Below, piece after piece: positions 12,707 to 24,334 of a DNA stretch of 64,000 bases. The translations under genes and the position numbers were made by a program. The notes beneath the pieces were generated by a model. The model ran no database searches. It saw only the letters and a list, made by a program, of their open reading frames with translations, and was not told where the DNA came from. Every line of letters begins with the position of its first letter. The stretch's first letter is position 1. The stretch covers positions 44,537,838-44,601,837 of the forward strand of contig NC_092345.1 in the NCBI RefSeq assembly GCF_963676685.1. Reading direction: 5' to 3'. This DNA is from Mytilus edulis. Its lineage: Eukaryota; Mollusca; Bivalvia; Mytilida; Mytilidae.

Positions 12707-13584
12707 TTTTGATGTCTGAAGTTAAAAACCCATATATTTATATCAAAACTTTTAATCAAATTATTTACACTTGTAGATATAATATGAAAGATAAAATATG
12801 AGATTATTTAGATATGACATGTGTAATGTACATTTAAAATAAAGATGGACAGTGTAATCTTGTTTATTTGCTGCATCATATAACTTTTTTTTATCAGGAT
12901 AGGGGAAGCTAGTACACAAAAACATAATATTTATTTTTTAAATATTATCCTTTAAGGGCAATAACTCATAAAAATATGATTTGTATGTAATATTTGCTAC
13001 TGTCGTATAAGCAACAATATTTTATCATTGTATTACAAAAATGTATTATTCTAATTTGCTACATATTTCAGCAACAATATCTGCTTAAAATTAACCAGAA
13101 AATTTGTTATAATTTTGACCGATATTTTTGCTCTTATTGCTTTAGTTTTTAAATTACAACCCATAATTTTGAGAAACAGCTGTTTTGTTTGTTATTGATA
13201 AAAAATCTTAGATAATTGTATCCTACATTCAATCAAAACATCAATTTATAAACTATACACACTATTTGCCAATTCGGGGACTGTTAGCTCACTATGTGGC
13301 TTTGCTCATTCTTGAGGATCGTAGGGCTAACTATAGTTAAAGTCTGTGTCATTTTGTCTCTTTTGAAGTTTTGTCTCATTGGCAATTATACCACTTCTTC
13401 TTTTTTTTTTAATGTAAACATTATTTATTAGAACACTAAAAATCCAGCAGCAATAGAGAGCGACAAATAATGTTTAAACAATAGATAATTCCAAAGTTTT
13501 TAGAAAGAAAAAAAATAGATTTAACCGAAATTTTCAAAAATCGTGCATAAACACTGATTTATTCACAAAAGATGGAACGATAAA

Positions 13585-14771
13585 CTAGAGGTTCTAAAGA
13601 GCCTTTGTCGCTCACCTTGTGTATATTAAACAAAAGACACAAATTATAGACGAGAATTGAAATCATGATAAAATTATGTTTTGGTGATAATGATATGTTT
13701 GTCAATCTTACTTGACTGAACATTCTTCCTGTTTACAATTTTCTCTATTTATAATGAACTTGGCTCAGTAGTTTCAAAGGAAAATATTTTGTAAAAGTTT
13801 ACAAAAATTTACATAATTTACGAAATTGTTTTAAAATTTACTATTAAGGGCAATAACTCCTTAAGGAGTCAATTGACTGTAGGCAAAGTTGACTTACTTG
13901 AACATCATTCCTACTTTGCTATACATAATTTTTGTTTACAGTTTATCACTATCCAAGATAATATTCAAGATAATAACCAAAAACTGCAAATTTTCTTCAA
14001 ATTACTATTCAGGGACAGCAACCCAACCATGGGTTGCCTGATTTGTCTGAAAATTTCAGAGCAGATAGATCTTGACTTAAAGAAGACAACTGCCATATTT
14101 GCTCTAAATGCTTTGGTTTTAAAGATATAAGTCAAAAACTGCATTTTACCCCTGCATACTATTTTAGCCATGTTGGCAATCTTGGTTCGTCGGCGGGGTT
14201 ATCGGACACATTTTTTAAACTAGATACCCTTATGAGGATGGTGGCCAAGTTTGGTCAAATTTGTCTATGTTGTTTCAGAGTAGAAGATTTTTTAAACGAT
14301 TACTAAAATTTTAGAAAAATGGTTAAAAATTTACTATAAAGGGCAATCACTCCTTAAGGGGTCAACTGATAATTTTGGTCTTGTGGACTTATTTGTAGAT
14401 CTTTCTATGCTGAATATTATTGCTGTTTACAGTTTATCTCTATCTATAATATTATTCAAGATAATAACCAAAAAATGCAAAATTTCCTTAAGATTACTAA
14501 TTCAGGGGCAGCAACCCAACAATGCATTCTTCGATTTGTCTGAAAAGTTCAGGGAAGATAGATCTTGGTTGGTTGGCCGAGTCATATGACACATTTTTTA
14601 AACTAGATACCCCAATGATAATTGTGACCAAGTTTGGTTAAATTTGGTCCAGTAGTTTCAGAAAAGATTTTTGTAAAAGATTATGGACGACGGACGACGA
14701 CGGACGACGGACGACGGACGCCAAGTGATGAGAAAAGCTGACTTGACCTTCAGGTCAGGTGAGCTAAAAAG
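13585..14771. mobile_element. AGAGCC...GTGAGCT dispersed repeat with a two-fold internal duplication
   Basis: It starts near AGAGCCTTTGTCGCTCACC and ends with GGTCAGGTGAGCTAAAA after a (GGACGAC)n tract at about 14,685-14,722. Inside, a unit of about 490 bp is present twice (13,850-14,240 and 14,340-14,680), recognisable by GGGCAAT(A/C)ACTCCTTAAG, CAGTTTATC and ACACATTTTTTAAACTAGATACC. I recognise the ends from memory as a common mussel repeat. No coding capacity is visible. Confidence 0.6.
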
Positions 14772-15026
14772 GTAAGTTTGGAAACTGTCTGTCGAGCAAA
14801 AACCTAGTAAGGTCGACATTAAAATATAGACGTAGCACTAAGTATACAGCTGAGTGAGAAACAATTTTTCTTTTACCCGTTTATAAAGTGTAAAGATTAA
14901 CAATTGAAGTTTTACTCTTTACACCAATTTCATTTTTTTCAATAGTTGCTTCGTAAATAACGATCATAACAAATGATTTATGTATCTTATCAGTGCACTT
15001 GTCAACCGTACAAAAAATATAACGCA

Positions 15027-16064
15027 TCTATACTATTAAACGAGAAGACCTCATTTTTGGTGTCGCTTCTCTTCTTTCCAGAATAAATTAATCAACACGC
15101 CTCTGTGTCCTATAGGTACAGTGCATAGTCGCATTTGTCATCCATCCATATGATTATTCAAATTGAGTTATTTTAGGAGAAAAACGAGAAAAAAGGCATC
15201 CGGATATTGTCCCGTCATTGTACGAAATTTTAAGTCAGATTAGACTTCCGGTTTGCGTTTTTCTGTATACTTTGAACATACATATACTACGAATAAAGTG
15301 TATTTTCAGAATTTTATCTGCTATCATTTTCAAGTTTACTATCCACGGCGGTCACAGAGTTTATTAAATAGAGAGGGTCTGTATACTATATCAATGATCA
15401 CCATGGATCGATTAGTAAACTTAGAATTGAAAGTGAATACGCTTTATTTATATAGTAATGAATGTTCATAATATACAGATAAGAGCTAAAATTATTCATG
15501 TGAACTTTTGATACTTTTTCTGAAATCCTCCAGTCATTAAATCTTTTACAAAATTCATTGATTACATAAAAAAAAAAAAGATGTGGTATGATTGCCATGT
15601 TTAGACAACTCTCCACAAGTGACCAGATATTAACAACTATAGGTCACCGTACGGCCTTCAACAAAGAGTAAAGCCCATACCGCATACTCAGCTTCAAAAG
15701 GCCCGAAATTACAATGTAAAACAATGCAAACGAGAAAACTAGCGGCCTTATTTACGTACAAAAAATGAACGAAAAACAAATATGTAACACATAAACAAAC
15801 GACAACCACTGAATTGCAGGCTCCTTTATACTTAAATAAATGTTCATAACATACTAAATGTATGTTCATAATGAAATTGATAGAAAACCAAAAATTGGGA
15901 ACTTTGGAAAAAAAACATTTTCCTGTCCCCAATAACCTATATGACTTATGATACTTTTGCTGAAATTCTCCAGTCATTTTGTATTTTACAAAATTCTTCC
16001 AACAACACTTTACATACTTTAAACTACGCTCTGAATGCCCGCGATTTCGCGGGTTTGTTCTAGT
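15027..16064 (+). mobile_element. Non-autonomous Helitron
   Basis: It begins TCTATACTATTAAACGAG directly after an A and ends in CTAGT directly before a T, as Helitrons do. The end is preceded by a GC-rich hairpin, CCCGCGATTTCGCGGG, 8 bp upstream of CTAGT. There is no Rep/helicase frame. A copy of the CAATGAGACAACTCTCC repeat family is inserted at about 15,572-15,835. Confidence 0.8.
15572..15835 (+). repeat. Diverged copy of the CAATGAGACAACTCTCC repeat (family A)
   Basis: It shows the diagnostic order AGATGTGGTATGATTGCC, ACAACTCTCC, ACTATAGGTCACCGTACGG, CCTTCAAC, AAACGAGAAAAC, ACAAACGACAACCACTGA. It lies within the Helitron and is more diverged than the copies at 39,950 and 47,463. Confidence 0.65.
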
Positions 16065-16149
16065 TATTATAAAATGTTAAAACATTCGACTCTAACACAT
16101 TTATATAATATATCATTAATTTATTATTTGCATATGTTAAATGGCTTAC

Positions 16150-16230
16150 CTTATCGGAGAAAGACACTTACAGAATCAAGATTCTGTCCTCGAACTTTCT
16201 GACTTATCTTCAACTTTAACATTTAAATTA
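16150..16230 (-). other. Candidate non-coding first exon of the B-box gene
   Basis: The B-box gene needs an upstream 5'UTR exon on the minus strand. This stretch has two good donors: ATAAG/GTAAGC at 16,150 and GATTCT/GTAAGT at 16,172. It lies just beyond the Helitron that would then sit in the intron. The upstream limit is arbitrary. This is inference from splice signals only. Confidence 0.25.
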
Positions 16231-16521
16231 AAATTACAACAAATATCAATATTATATCTGCCATTTTTAAAAACATGTCCTATTTTTGACAAAGCACAAC
16301 AGAAAAATTGATATTACATGATCTGACTTTCAAAAGAAGTTAATGGAACGCTTAATTTAAAGGCCCATAACTGCACACTCTACATGAGCAGACGATTTTA
16401 ATCATTTTAGTTATAAACATGTTGTTTACGTGTTTCTACATGAATGTATTCACAAATTTAAAATTGTCAATAGAAAAATCATTCGAATTTACAAATTCTT
16501 TAAAATATACGTTGTGTATAT

Positions 16522-18603
16522 GTTCCAGACCATATGAGTATTTGGACCGTACGCGTACGGTCCGGACCGTATACGTATACTCGTATGGTCCGACCATACG
16601 CGTACGGTCGGACCGTATGAGTATACGCGTATGGTCCAGTACGAGCTGATTATACATGTTATTGGATCATATGAGTTAAATTTAAACAAACATTTATCAC
16701 AATCTTTATTTCAAGTTTTACAAATTGTTATTATTAGAATTAGATGGATAAAATGATCAAACGAACAATTGAAATTAAATATTTGTTTAATTGTATATCT
16801 GAATCCTATTTTGGTACACTCGCCCAATGTGACACAAGTTACGTAATATTTTTTACATTATCATGTTTGCAGTTCATGTATGTTCCTTTGCATTTGCATT
16901 TTTTTTTGTAAAGTTGCTAAATATTCTAAAACAATTGTCCTCCCACATTATGTTTACTTTGATATCTTCAATTTCAGTGATCATAATTCAATTAATGTAT
17001 TACAGATCGACATGCTAAATACAAGAGATTAACATATTTAAAATTACAATTAGCGTGAATTTTAAAAAAAGTTAAAATATAAAGTTTTTATTTCAATCAA
17101 AATTGAACTATTTTATATTAATTTGAGAGTCAAGTTATGTTGATCTTTTATATGCATCTGGTACGGGGCGCCGAATGGGACTCTTGTGGTTTTGTACTCA
17201 AAATTCAATTTTGTACGGACAAAAGTGACTTTTGTTCAACAAAAATAAGTTCAGTTTAACAAAATTTGTATCATACTACAAATTTAAAATTTTGTCATAC
17301 AAAATTATCTATCAGCGGACAAAAGTCACTTTTGTCATGACAAAATTCATTTTTGTTACACAGACTTGAATTTTGTTACCTAATTTGAAAATTGGGCGAC
17401 AAAAGTCAATTTTGTATTCAAATTAGTTTAGTTTGGTTTCTGTGAACTAATTTGCATACAAAATCGACTTTTGTTACACAAAATTGACAAAAGTGAATTT
17501 TGTCTCAACAAAATTGACAAAATTGACTTTTGTCTCAACAAAATTGACAAAATTGAATTTTGTCTCAACAAAATTGACAAAATTGACTTTTGTCTCAACA
17601 AAATTGACAAAATTGACTTTTGTGAGACAAAATTGACTTTTGTGAGACAAAATTGACAAAATTGACTTTTGTCTCAACAAAATTGACAAAATTGAATTTT
17701 GTCTCAACAAAATTGATTTTTGTCTCACGAAAGTCAATTTTGTCTCACGAAAGTCAATTTTGTCTCATAAAAGTCAATTTTTTTGTTACAAAATTGAATT
17801 TTGTCGTCACAAAAATGAATTTTGTCGTCACAAAATTGACTTTTGTCTCAACAAAATTGACAAAATTGACTTTTGTCTCAACAAAATTAACAAAATTGAC
17901 TTTTGTCTCAACAAAATTAACAAAATTGACTTTTGTCTCAACAAAATTGATTTTTGTCTCAACAAAATTGACAGAATTGACTTTTGTCTCAACAAAATTA
18001 ACAATATTGACTTTTGTCTCAACAAAATTGACAAAATTGAATTTTGTCTCACAAAAGTCAATTTTGTCTCACAAAAGTCAATTTTGTCTCACAAAAGTTA
18101 ATTTTGTCTCACAAAAGTCAATTTTGTCTCACAAAATTGAATCTTACCTCACACAATTGACTTTTGTGATTTAATTTCCATATCAGGTAACAAAAGTCAA
18201 TTTTGTATGCAAATATGTTTATATTTGCATACCTTTTAGACAAAATTGACTTTTGTCATGACAAATATGAATTTTGTCTACAAAAATGAATTTTGTCATG
18301 ACAAAAATGAATTTTGTCTACACAAATGAATTTTGTCATCACAAAATTGAAGTTCTCACAAAACAAAAGTCTGTAACACATAGTTTTGTAAGACAAAAAT
18401 GATTTTGTTATGACAGAATTGAATTTTGTACAAAACCACAAGAGTCCCATTCGGCGCCCCGTATCTGGGTCTAATAAACTTAACCAACTTCTTAATATAA
18501 GTCAGACCGTACGCGTACGGTCCGACCGTATGAGTATTTTGAAAAAGTACGCATACGGTCCAGACCGTACGCGTACGGTCCAAATACTCATACGGTCTGG
18601 AAC
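16522..18603. mobile_element. Foldback element with GTACGCGTAC palindromes in its ends
   Basis: The left end (16,522-16,563) and the inverted right end (18,562-18,603) agree at about 41 of 42 positions. Each holds a palindrome of the type GGACCGTACGCGTACGGTCC, with more variants packed behind it: 16,564-16,640 on the left, 18,505-18,540 on the right. The outer ends read TATATGTTCC and GGAACATATA. The target duplication is unclear. A second element (17,162-18,463) sits inside it. No coding. Confidence 0.75.
17162..18463. mobile_element. TIR element built around an ACAAAATTGACTTTTGT array
   Basis: The terminal inverted repeat starts TACGGGGCGCCGAATGGGAC and runs about 37 bp to TTTTGTAC. The target duplication TCTGG is at 17,157-17,161 and 18,464-18,468. 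Between the ends are dozens of near-palindromic units ACAAAATTGACTTTTGT joined by CTCA or GACAA (densest at 17,455-18,170), with variants GAATTTTGT and ATGAATTTTGTC near the ends. Frames on both strands give repetitive peptides and are artefacts of the array. Confidence 0.85.
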
Positions 18604-18670
18604 ATATATACTTCATTAATAAAGATTGAGCCTTTTGATAATGCACATAGATTTCCATGTTTATAAACAT

Positions 18671-19022
18671 GGACGTCAAGTTGGTTACCTATTCCCTATT
18701 CCCTATTCGTTACCTATTCCCTATTCCCTATTCGTTACCTATTCGTTACCTATTCCCTATTCCCTATTCGTTACCTATTCGTTACCTATTCCCTATTCCC
18801 TATTCGTTACCTATTCGTTACCTATTCCCTATTCCCTATTCGTTACCTATTCCCTATTCCCTATTCGTTACCTATTCGTTACTTATTCCCTATTCCCTAT
18901 CGTTACCTATGCGTTACTTATTCGATTTTTAATATCCTTCCCCCTTTTTAATTAATTATTATGTCACCCGATCGACAATGTACAATGTAGGAATAGGGAA
19001 TAGGTAACCAACTTGACGTCCA
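18671..19022. mobile_element. TIR element enclosing a CCCTATT/CGTTACC minisatellite
   Basis: The left end GGACGTCAAGTTGGTTACC (18,671) is mirrored at the right end, finishing GACGTCC at 19,022. Between them, at 18,690-18,930, is an array made of two words, TATTCCC and TATTCGTTACC, in mixed order; the right end continues the inverted GGAATAGGGAATAGG. The left border also overlaps a perfect palindrome CCATGTTTATAAACATGG (18,655-18,672). No coding. Confidence 0.8.
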
Positions 19023-19166
19023 TGATATAAACAATATAATTTTTAGTCTGTGACATCACAAATCAATACACAAAAATATTCTTGTAAATGGTAAAACGTA
19101 GGGAAGACAACAATACTTGTTCTGAAGACCGAGAACTCGATCACATTTCGTCTGGTGTTAATAGTT

Positions 19167-19340
19167 ATCAAAAGTACCAGGTTTATAATTTAGTACGCCA
19201 GACGCGCGTTTCGTCTACATAAGACTCATCAGTGACGCTCATATCAAAATATTTATAAAGCCCAACAAGTACAAAGTTGAAGAGCATTGAGGATCCAAAA
19301 TTCCAAAAAGTTGTGTCAAATAAGGCTAAGGTAACTGAGA
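19167..19340 (-). repeat. GACGAAACGCGCGTC repeat (family B)
   Basis: Minus-strand copy of a dispersed repeat of about 200 bp: CTAAGGATTTTCTTATCCC, GTATTTGGCACAAC, TTGGAATTTTGG, CCTCAATGCTC, GAGCGTCACTGATGAGTCT, GACGAAACGCGCGTCTGGCG, CCTGGTACCTTTGATAACTA. Plus-strand copies are at 25,040-25,222, 26,995-27,205, 38,270-38,425 and 52,150-52,355, a truncated one at 36,565-36,634, and a second minus-strand copy at 39,340-39,460. It is probably SINE-like, but no pol III boxes are clear. Confidence 0.75.
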
Positions 19341-20014
19341 AATATATTCTACCTAGATTTGCAAGGTTTAAAACTTCCTCTATTATTGTCAGATGAAAAT
19401 GTTCACCGTCCATAACACCTGACAAAATCAAACGCTAGACTATATCAATCAACGGAACCAATAGAAAATAGCTGTCATATTCTAGATTTGATACAGCTTG
19501 TATAAGGTTTCAGATTTAAAAAAAAAAATTCTCCTCTTTTAAACAGTCCGGTGTCGGAATTCAGTTGGCCCATAAACAACAAAATGTGTTCTCGTTCAAT
19601 GAAATGGACGTCACATCCAAATTTAAAAAATATAAATTATCTAAAATTGTACTAAAGATACAAGACTAACTTGGCAAAGCCCAGATCATGTCGATTGCAA
19701 ACTTTAAGTAGTCCTTACAAAGTTAGACAGACTATACCAGTACCATCTGCTGTGAATACCGATGTATATATAAAGACTAGTTATTTATGAGTTTTGTTTT
19801 GGTTTGGAGAGTCACTATGGAGGCTGCTCTATATCATTTGGGAAATCCTCAGCTGTCTCCCCGAAGTCTTTTTTTTCAATTAATTACATTTTCTCTCGCA
19901 TTGTCTACGTTCCCATGTGACAAGGTGATAAACGATTCTTATATTCTTATTCTAAGACTTATTTTGATATACATTTTCGGTATAATACGAAAGATGCGAA
20001 AAATACCGCCAACG

Positions 20015-20200
20015 GGACATTCAAACTCATCGGTCAAAATAAACGGGGAAAACATGGCAAAACGGAAAAAGACAAAAAGACAAACAACAGTACACAAAAC
20101 ACATCATAGAAAACAAAAGACTGAGGAACACGAACACAATAAACAACCTTTTCTGGTAGGGTAAGCCGATCTTGCTCCACATGTGACAACTACAAGTTAT
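20015..20200 (+). repeat. Dispersed repeat family E
   Basis: Contains AAAAAGACAAAAAGACAAAC, CATCATAGAAAACAAAAGAC, ACACGAACAC and GCTCCACATGTG. The reverse complement recurs in both copies of the 34.7-38.3 kb duplication (about 35,640-35,870 and 37,540-37,780). The ORF at 19,787-20,164 runs into this repeat and is not a credible gene. Confidence 0.55.
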
Positions 20201-22136
20201 GTTGTTCATAGAAGTATAATTCGGTAATAAGTGTAACTCTGAAAGTGCACATTCGGAGGGGGGGGGGGGGTGGTGGTGGAAAAACTTGGAACTCTGGGTT
20301 TAATAGCTTTCTTATGAGCAGCAAACCTCTATCGAGGAAATGATGATAGGAAATACAAGCCCTGAATTTATGTATCAACGTTAAGGTTTGGTTGTTGTAG
20401 TTTAATTGCGGATTGCGAAGAGAACCCTAAAATGAAATGTCGCACAACAAGAAAATTTGCATTACATAGAGTTGCTATAAACCATTTAAGCGACAGGCAT
20501 CAAACTCTTTGAATTGTGACCTGTTTAGAGAAAAAGACAAGAAGGAATCTTGAACAGCGTTTACATGAAGTCTAGTGTACAACCTTTTTTTTTAGAAGAG
20601 TTTGATGCAACTTGTAATGGTATTTTTACATTCCTTATAAAAATATGAAGTTGTAGTAAGATTGCCAACGAAACGTTTTTCCACAAGAGAGCAAATGACG
20701 TAGAATTTAGCAACTATACTCTCCCGTTTAAGCAAATCTTATTCAGCATGGGAAGCAATAAGCTGTCTGGTATTTTAAATGAACATGTATTCTGTTTGAT
20801 TCAACTGGGGTTTTAAACAGGTTTAATCCACCATTTTCTACATAACATGCATAAGGATATGCCTTTACCAAGTCTGTAATAGGACATTTGTTTTCAATTC
20901 GTTTGATGTGTTTGGCTTTTGATTTTGCCATTTGACGAGAGACATTGCGTTTAAAAATGAGAACATCAAAGGTCAGTATTTTTGTTATTATACTTTTTAA
21001 TTTAGAAACAAATTATCTTTAATTTAGGAATGTGCCAATGATATCAATAACTCAATATTCGGTTTTCAACAATAAACGGATGTCTATATGTTTTTGTTTG
21101 TTTGTCGTTTTTCTGTGCTTTACCATGATGATAATAAGTATGGGGTCTTAGTCATTTATCGGCAAATATTTTATCATATGGCTGCATCCTTTGCCTCATA
21201 TAGATGTTTGTAGCATTTGATTATAGTATGAAATTGTTTATACCTTTTTCTCATTTATTGAACAATAGTAAACCTAATGATTTTTTCAATCGTGTGAAAC
21301 CTTGCCGCGAAGCATAATCGGAACAATACCATGGCTAAGTATTATGTTATATTGTATTCGTTTAAGGAACTGAGGTGATAATTTATCAGACTCTGTAGCT
21401 CTGTTTTTGGTATTTTTGCATTTATATGTACTGTATCCCCGTCATATGAAATGTTGTCAGTTTACCAGTATCTTTAAAATTGCCATAAAGCACGGAGGTT
21501 TGGCTAGCCAAAAAACCAGGTTTAACTTACCATTTTTTCTTCATATGTCTTGTGCAGAGTCAAAAATATGGCAGTTGTTATACAAGAGTTCGTTTCTATG
21601 TATGTTGTACTGTTTGGTTTTTTTTTTTTTTTTTGCACTTCAGTGTTCTGTTGATTTTTTGTTTCCTCTTATACATTTGTAGTTGATGTGTTTCCCTTTG
21701 GTTTTAGTTTGTAACCCGGATTTGTTTTCTCTTAATTGATTTATGACTTTTGAACAGCGGTATACTACTTTTGCATTTATTTGTACGGGTAAATATTCTG
21801 ACTTTGATCATCACTCCATTTGAAGACTCGTTAAGTTTGGAGCCTTTGTGGTTTACTCCTACTTAACAATGTTTTTATGATTTTAGTTATTAGATAGTTG
21901 TTTTGGAGTTTATTGTGACATCCATATTTACTTAACAAGTACACATATTTTTTTAGGTGCCAGCTGAGGCCCATTTTCTCGCTGCGTTACGTTAATGACC
22001 CATCGGTGGCCTTCAGCTGTTATCAGTCTCTTTTTTGGTCAGATTGTGGTCTCTTTGAAACATTCCCCATTTCCATTCTCAATTTTAGAACAGCAGAATT
22101 ATTGACTTATTCAGAGACAAGAAAAGAATGAATCTA

Positions 22137-22566
22137 AAGCCCCGGTCCCACTAGACCACGATAAAGTCGTAAAAGTAAATTAAGATCGTGGTGAGGTCGC
22201 AGAATGAGCAGCATGAAAATGTAAATTTTCGTTGCTTTCACGATGCTACTACGTCCTCATTACGCTTCTACAACGATCCCGATACGGTTATACCACGTTC
22301 TCACCGCGCTTATTATGCGTCCTCACTACGCTTATCAAGATCTTTCGACGCTCATCACGTTCTCACTACGACCATACCACGAGTTATCCGATTGTAACAC
22401 GATCTTACCACGCCTTTACTGCGATTATAGTACGTTCTTACCACGATTATACTACGTTCATACCGAGATCTTACTACCATGTTTTCAGTATAATAACGTC
22501 AACATCGTGTTCCATATCATTACAATTCCATTCCTTCTATTTGTGATTAATACATGGATTTTTTTG
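22137..22566. repeat. ACGATC-oligomer element
   Basis: It begins with CCCCGGTCCCACTAGACCACG, followed by a degenerate series of GATCGTGGTGAGGTCG-like words that switch to the opposite orientation (ACGATC..TACCACG, CTCACTACG) from about 22,240. Related DNA is at 57,295-57,390 and at the palindrome centre, 60,014-60,480. The overlapping frames here (69-128 codons) are rich in Arg, Tyr, Thr and Ser because of the repeat words, and are not genes. Confidence 0.65.
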
Positions 22567-23482
22567 AGAACATCAAAGGTCAGTATTTTTGTTATTATAC
22601 TTTTTAATTTAGAAACAAATTATTTTTAATTTAGGAATGTGCCAATTCGATCAATAAGTCAACATTCGGTTTTCAACAATAGACGGGCGTCTATATGTTT
22701 GATTTTACTGTTTTTGTTTGATTGTCGTTTTTCTTTGCTTTACCATGGTGATAATAAGTATGGGTCTTAGTCATTTATCCATCCATTTATCGGCAAATAT
22801 TTTATGATATGACTGCATCCTTTGCCTCATATTGATGTTTGTAGCATTTGATTATAGTATGAAATTGTTTATACCTTTTTCTCATTTATTGAACAATAGT
22901 AAACCTAATGATTTTTTCAATCGTGTGAAACCTGCCGCGAAGCATAATCGGAACACTACCATGGCTAAGTATTATGTTATACATTTATTGTATTCGTTTG
23001 AGGTGAAAATTAATCAGACTCTGTAGCTCTGTTTTTTTGTATTTTTGCATTTATTTGTACTGTATCCCCGTCATATGTAATGTTGTAGTTTAGCGGTATC
23101 TTTAACATTGCCATAAAGCGCGGAAGTTTGGCTAGCTAAAAAAACAGGTTTAACTAACCATTTTTTCTTCAAATGTCCTGTACAGAGTCAGAAATATGGC
23201 AGTTGTTATACAAGAGTATGTATGTTGTATTGTTGTTTGTTTTTTGTTGCACATCAGTGTTCTGTTGATTTTTTGTTTCCTCTTATACATTTATAGTTGA
23301 TGTGTTTCCCTTGGTTTTTTAGTTTGTAACCCGGATCTGTTTTCTCTTAATCGATTTATGACTTTTGAACAGCGGTATATTACTTTTGCATTTATTTGTA
23401 CGGGTAAATATTTTGCAGCAACTTTGATCCTTGTGAAGACTCGTAAAGTTTGGAGCCTTTGTGGTTTACTCCTACTAAAGTC

Positions 23483-23594
23483 TAGACTGGTTCCCGATCG
23501 CAATATTAAGTATGTTACACATATACCAATATAACGTCGTGAGAGAGTATGGCTAATAACTAATAGGTGGAACGTAGTACCGGGAACCAGGATA
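23483..23594. mobile_element. 112-bp MITE with 9-bp target duplication
   Basis: Inverted ends TAGACTGGTTCCCG and CGGGAACCAGGATA are flanked by ACTAAAGTC at 23,474-23,482 and 23,595-23,603. Copy A of the surrounding duplication lacks it (CCTACTTAACAATG at about 21,859). A 9-bp duplication fits Mutator-like elements. Confidence 0.8.
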
Positions 23595-24334
23595 ACTAAA
23601 GTCGTACATAGTTTTATTAGTCTGGAATGTTTTTATAATTTTAGTTCATAGATACTTGTTTTGGAGTTTACTGTGACGTCCATTTTTACTAAACAAGTAC
23701 ACATATTTATTTAGGTACCAGCTGAGGACCATTTTCTCGCTGCGTTAACTTGAGACCCATTGGTGGCCTTCGGCTGTTATCAGACTTTTTTTTGGTCGGA
23801 TTGTTGTCTCTTTGACATATTCCCGATTTCCATTCTCAATTTTAGAACAGCAGAATTATTGACTTATTCAGAGACAAGAAAAGAATGAATCTTAAACAGC
23901 GTCTAAATCAATTATGATGCAAATACAATCCTTCGGAAAATAAGGAGATGTGCTATGACTGACATTGAAACAATTTTCTACAAGGGAACAGTGAACAATA
24001 TTGCCTACAACTATTACACGGTGGATAGATTTTTAATTTACCTCCTTAAAAACTAGATGATTTTTTTCTTTGACTTCTTATATTCATGTTACTGCAATGA
24101 ATTTGGAGAATTGAAGTTTTATGGCAGTAAATAATAAAAACCCATCTTCTTATTAATTATTATTTTGGTATGTTGTCGCCGTGCTTTGCAAATACCTTAA
24201 GATCTAAAATTTAATTCGTTATCACATATTTATCGTGTTATAACCAAATATACATTAGTTTTAAGGAATTGAATTTGCTATATTGAACTATCTTCATCGA
24301 AAACCTTACAAACCTGACAGAAATCATTGCTGTT

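Larger units (their letters stand above)
20958..23893. repeat. Tandem segmental duplication (period about 1,609 bp)
   Basis: Copy A, 20,958-22,136, and copy B, 22,567-23,893, both start GAGAACATCAAAGGTCAG and end near AGACAAGAAAAGAATGAATC. They share order and text throughout with small indels. Both contain dispersed repeats of families C and D. Between them lies a 22,137-22,566 insert of ACGATC-oligomer DNA. Copy B alone carries a 112-bp element at 23,483. Confidence 0.85.

Noticed and set aside
17428-18174. Several overlapping frames of 60-173 codons on both strands (LNKIDKIDFC- and VSTKLTKLTF-type repeats)
   Set aside because: They are translations of the ACAAAATTGACTTTTGT array; its unit has no stop codon in several frames, so long frames arise automatically.
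18626-18955. Frames of 91 and 109 codons reading PIPYSLFVTYSL-type repeats
   Set aside because: Translations of the CCCTATT/CGTTACC minisatellite, with no start context or splice evidence.
19787-20164. 125-codon plus-strand frame
   Set aside because: The second half is family E repeat; the first half has only a weak protein-like stretch and no splice support.
22188-22629. Three overlapping plus-strand frames up to 128 codons
   Set aside because: They fall in the ACGATC-oligomer repeat and its composition explains the Arg/Tyr/Ser/Thr bias.
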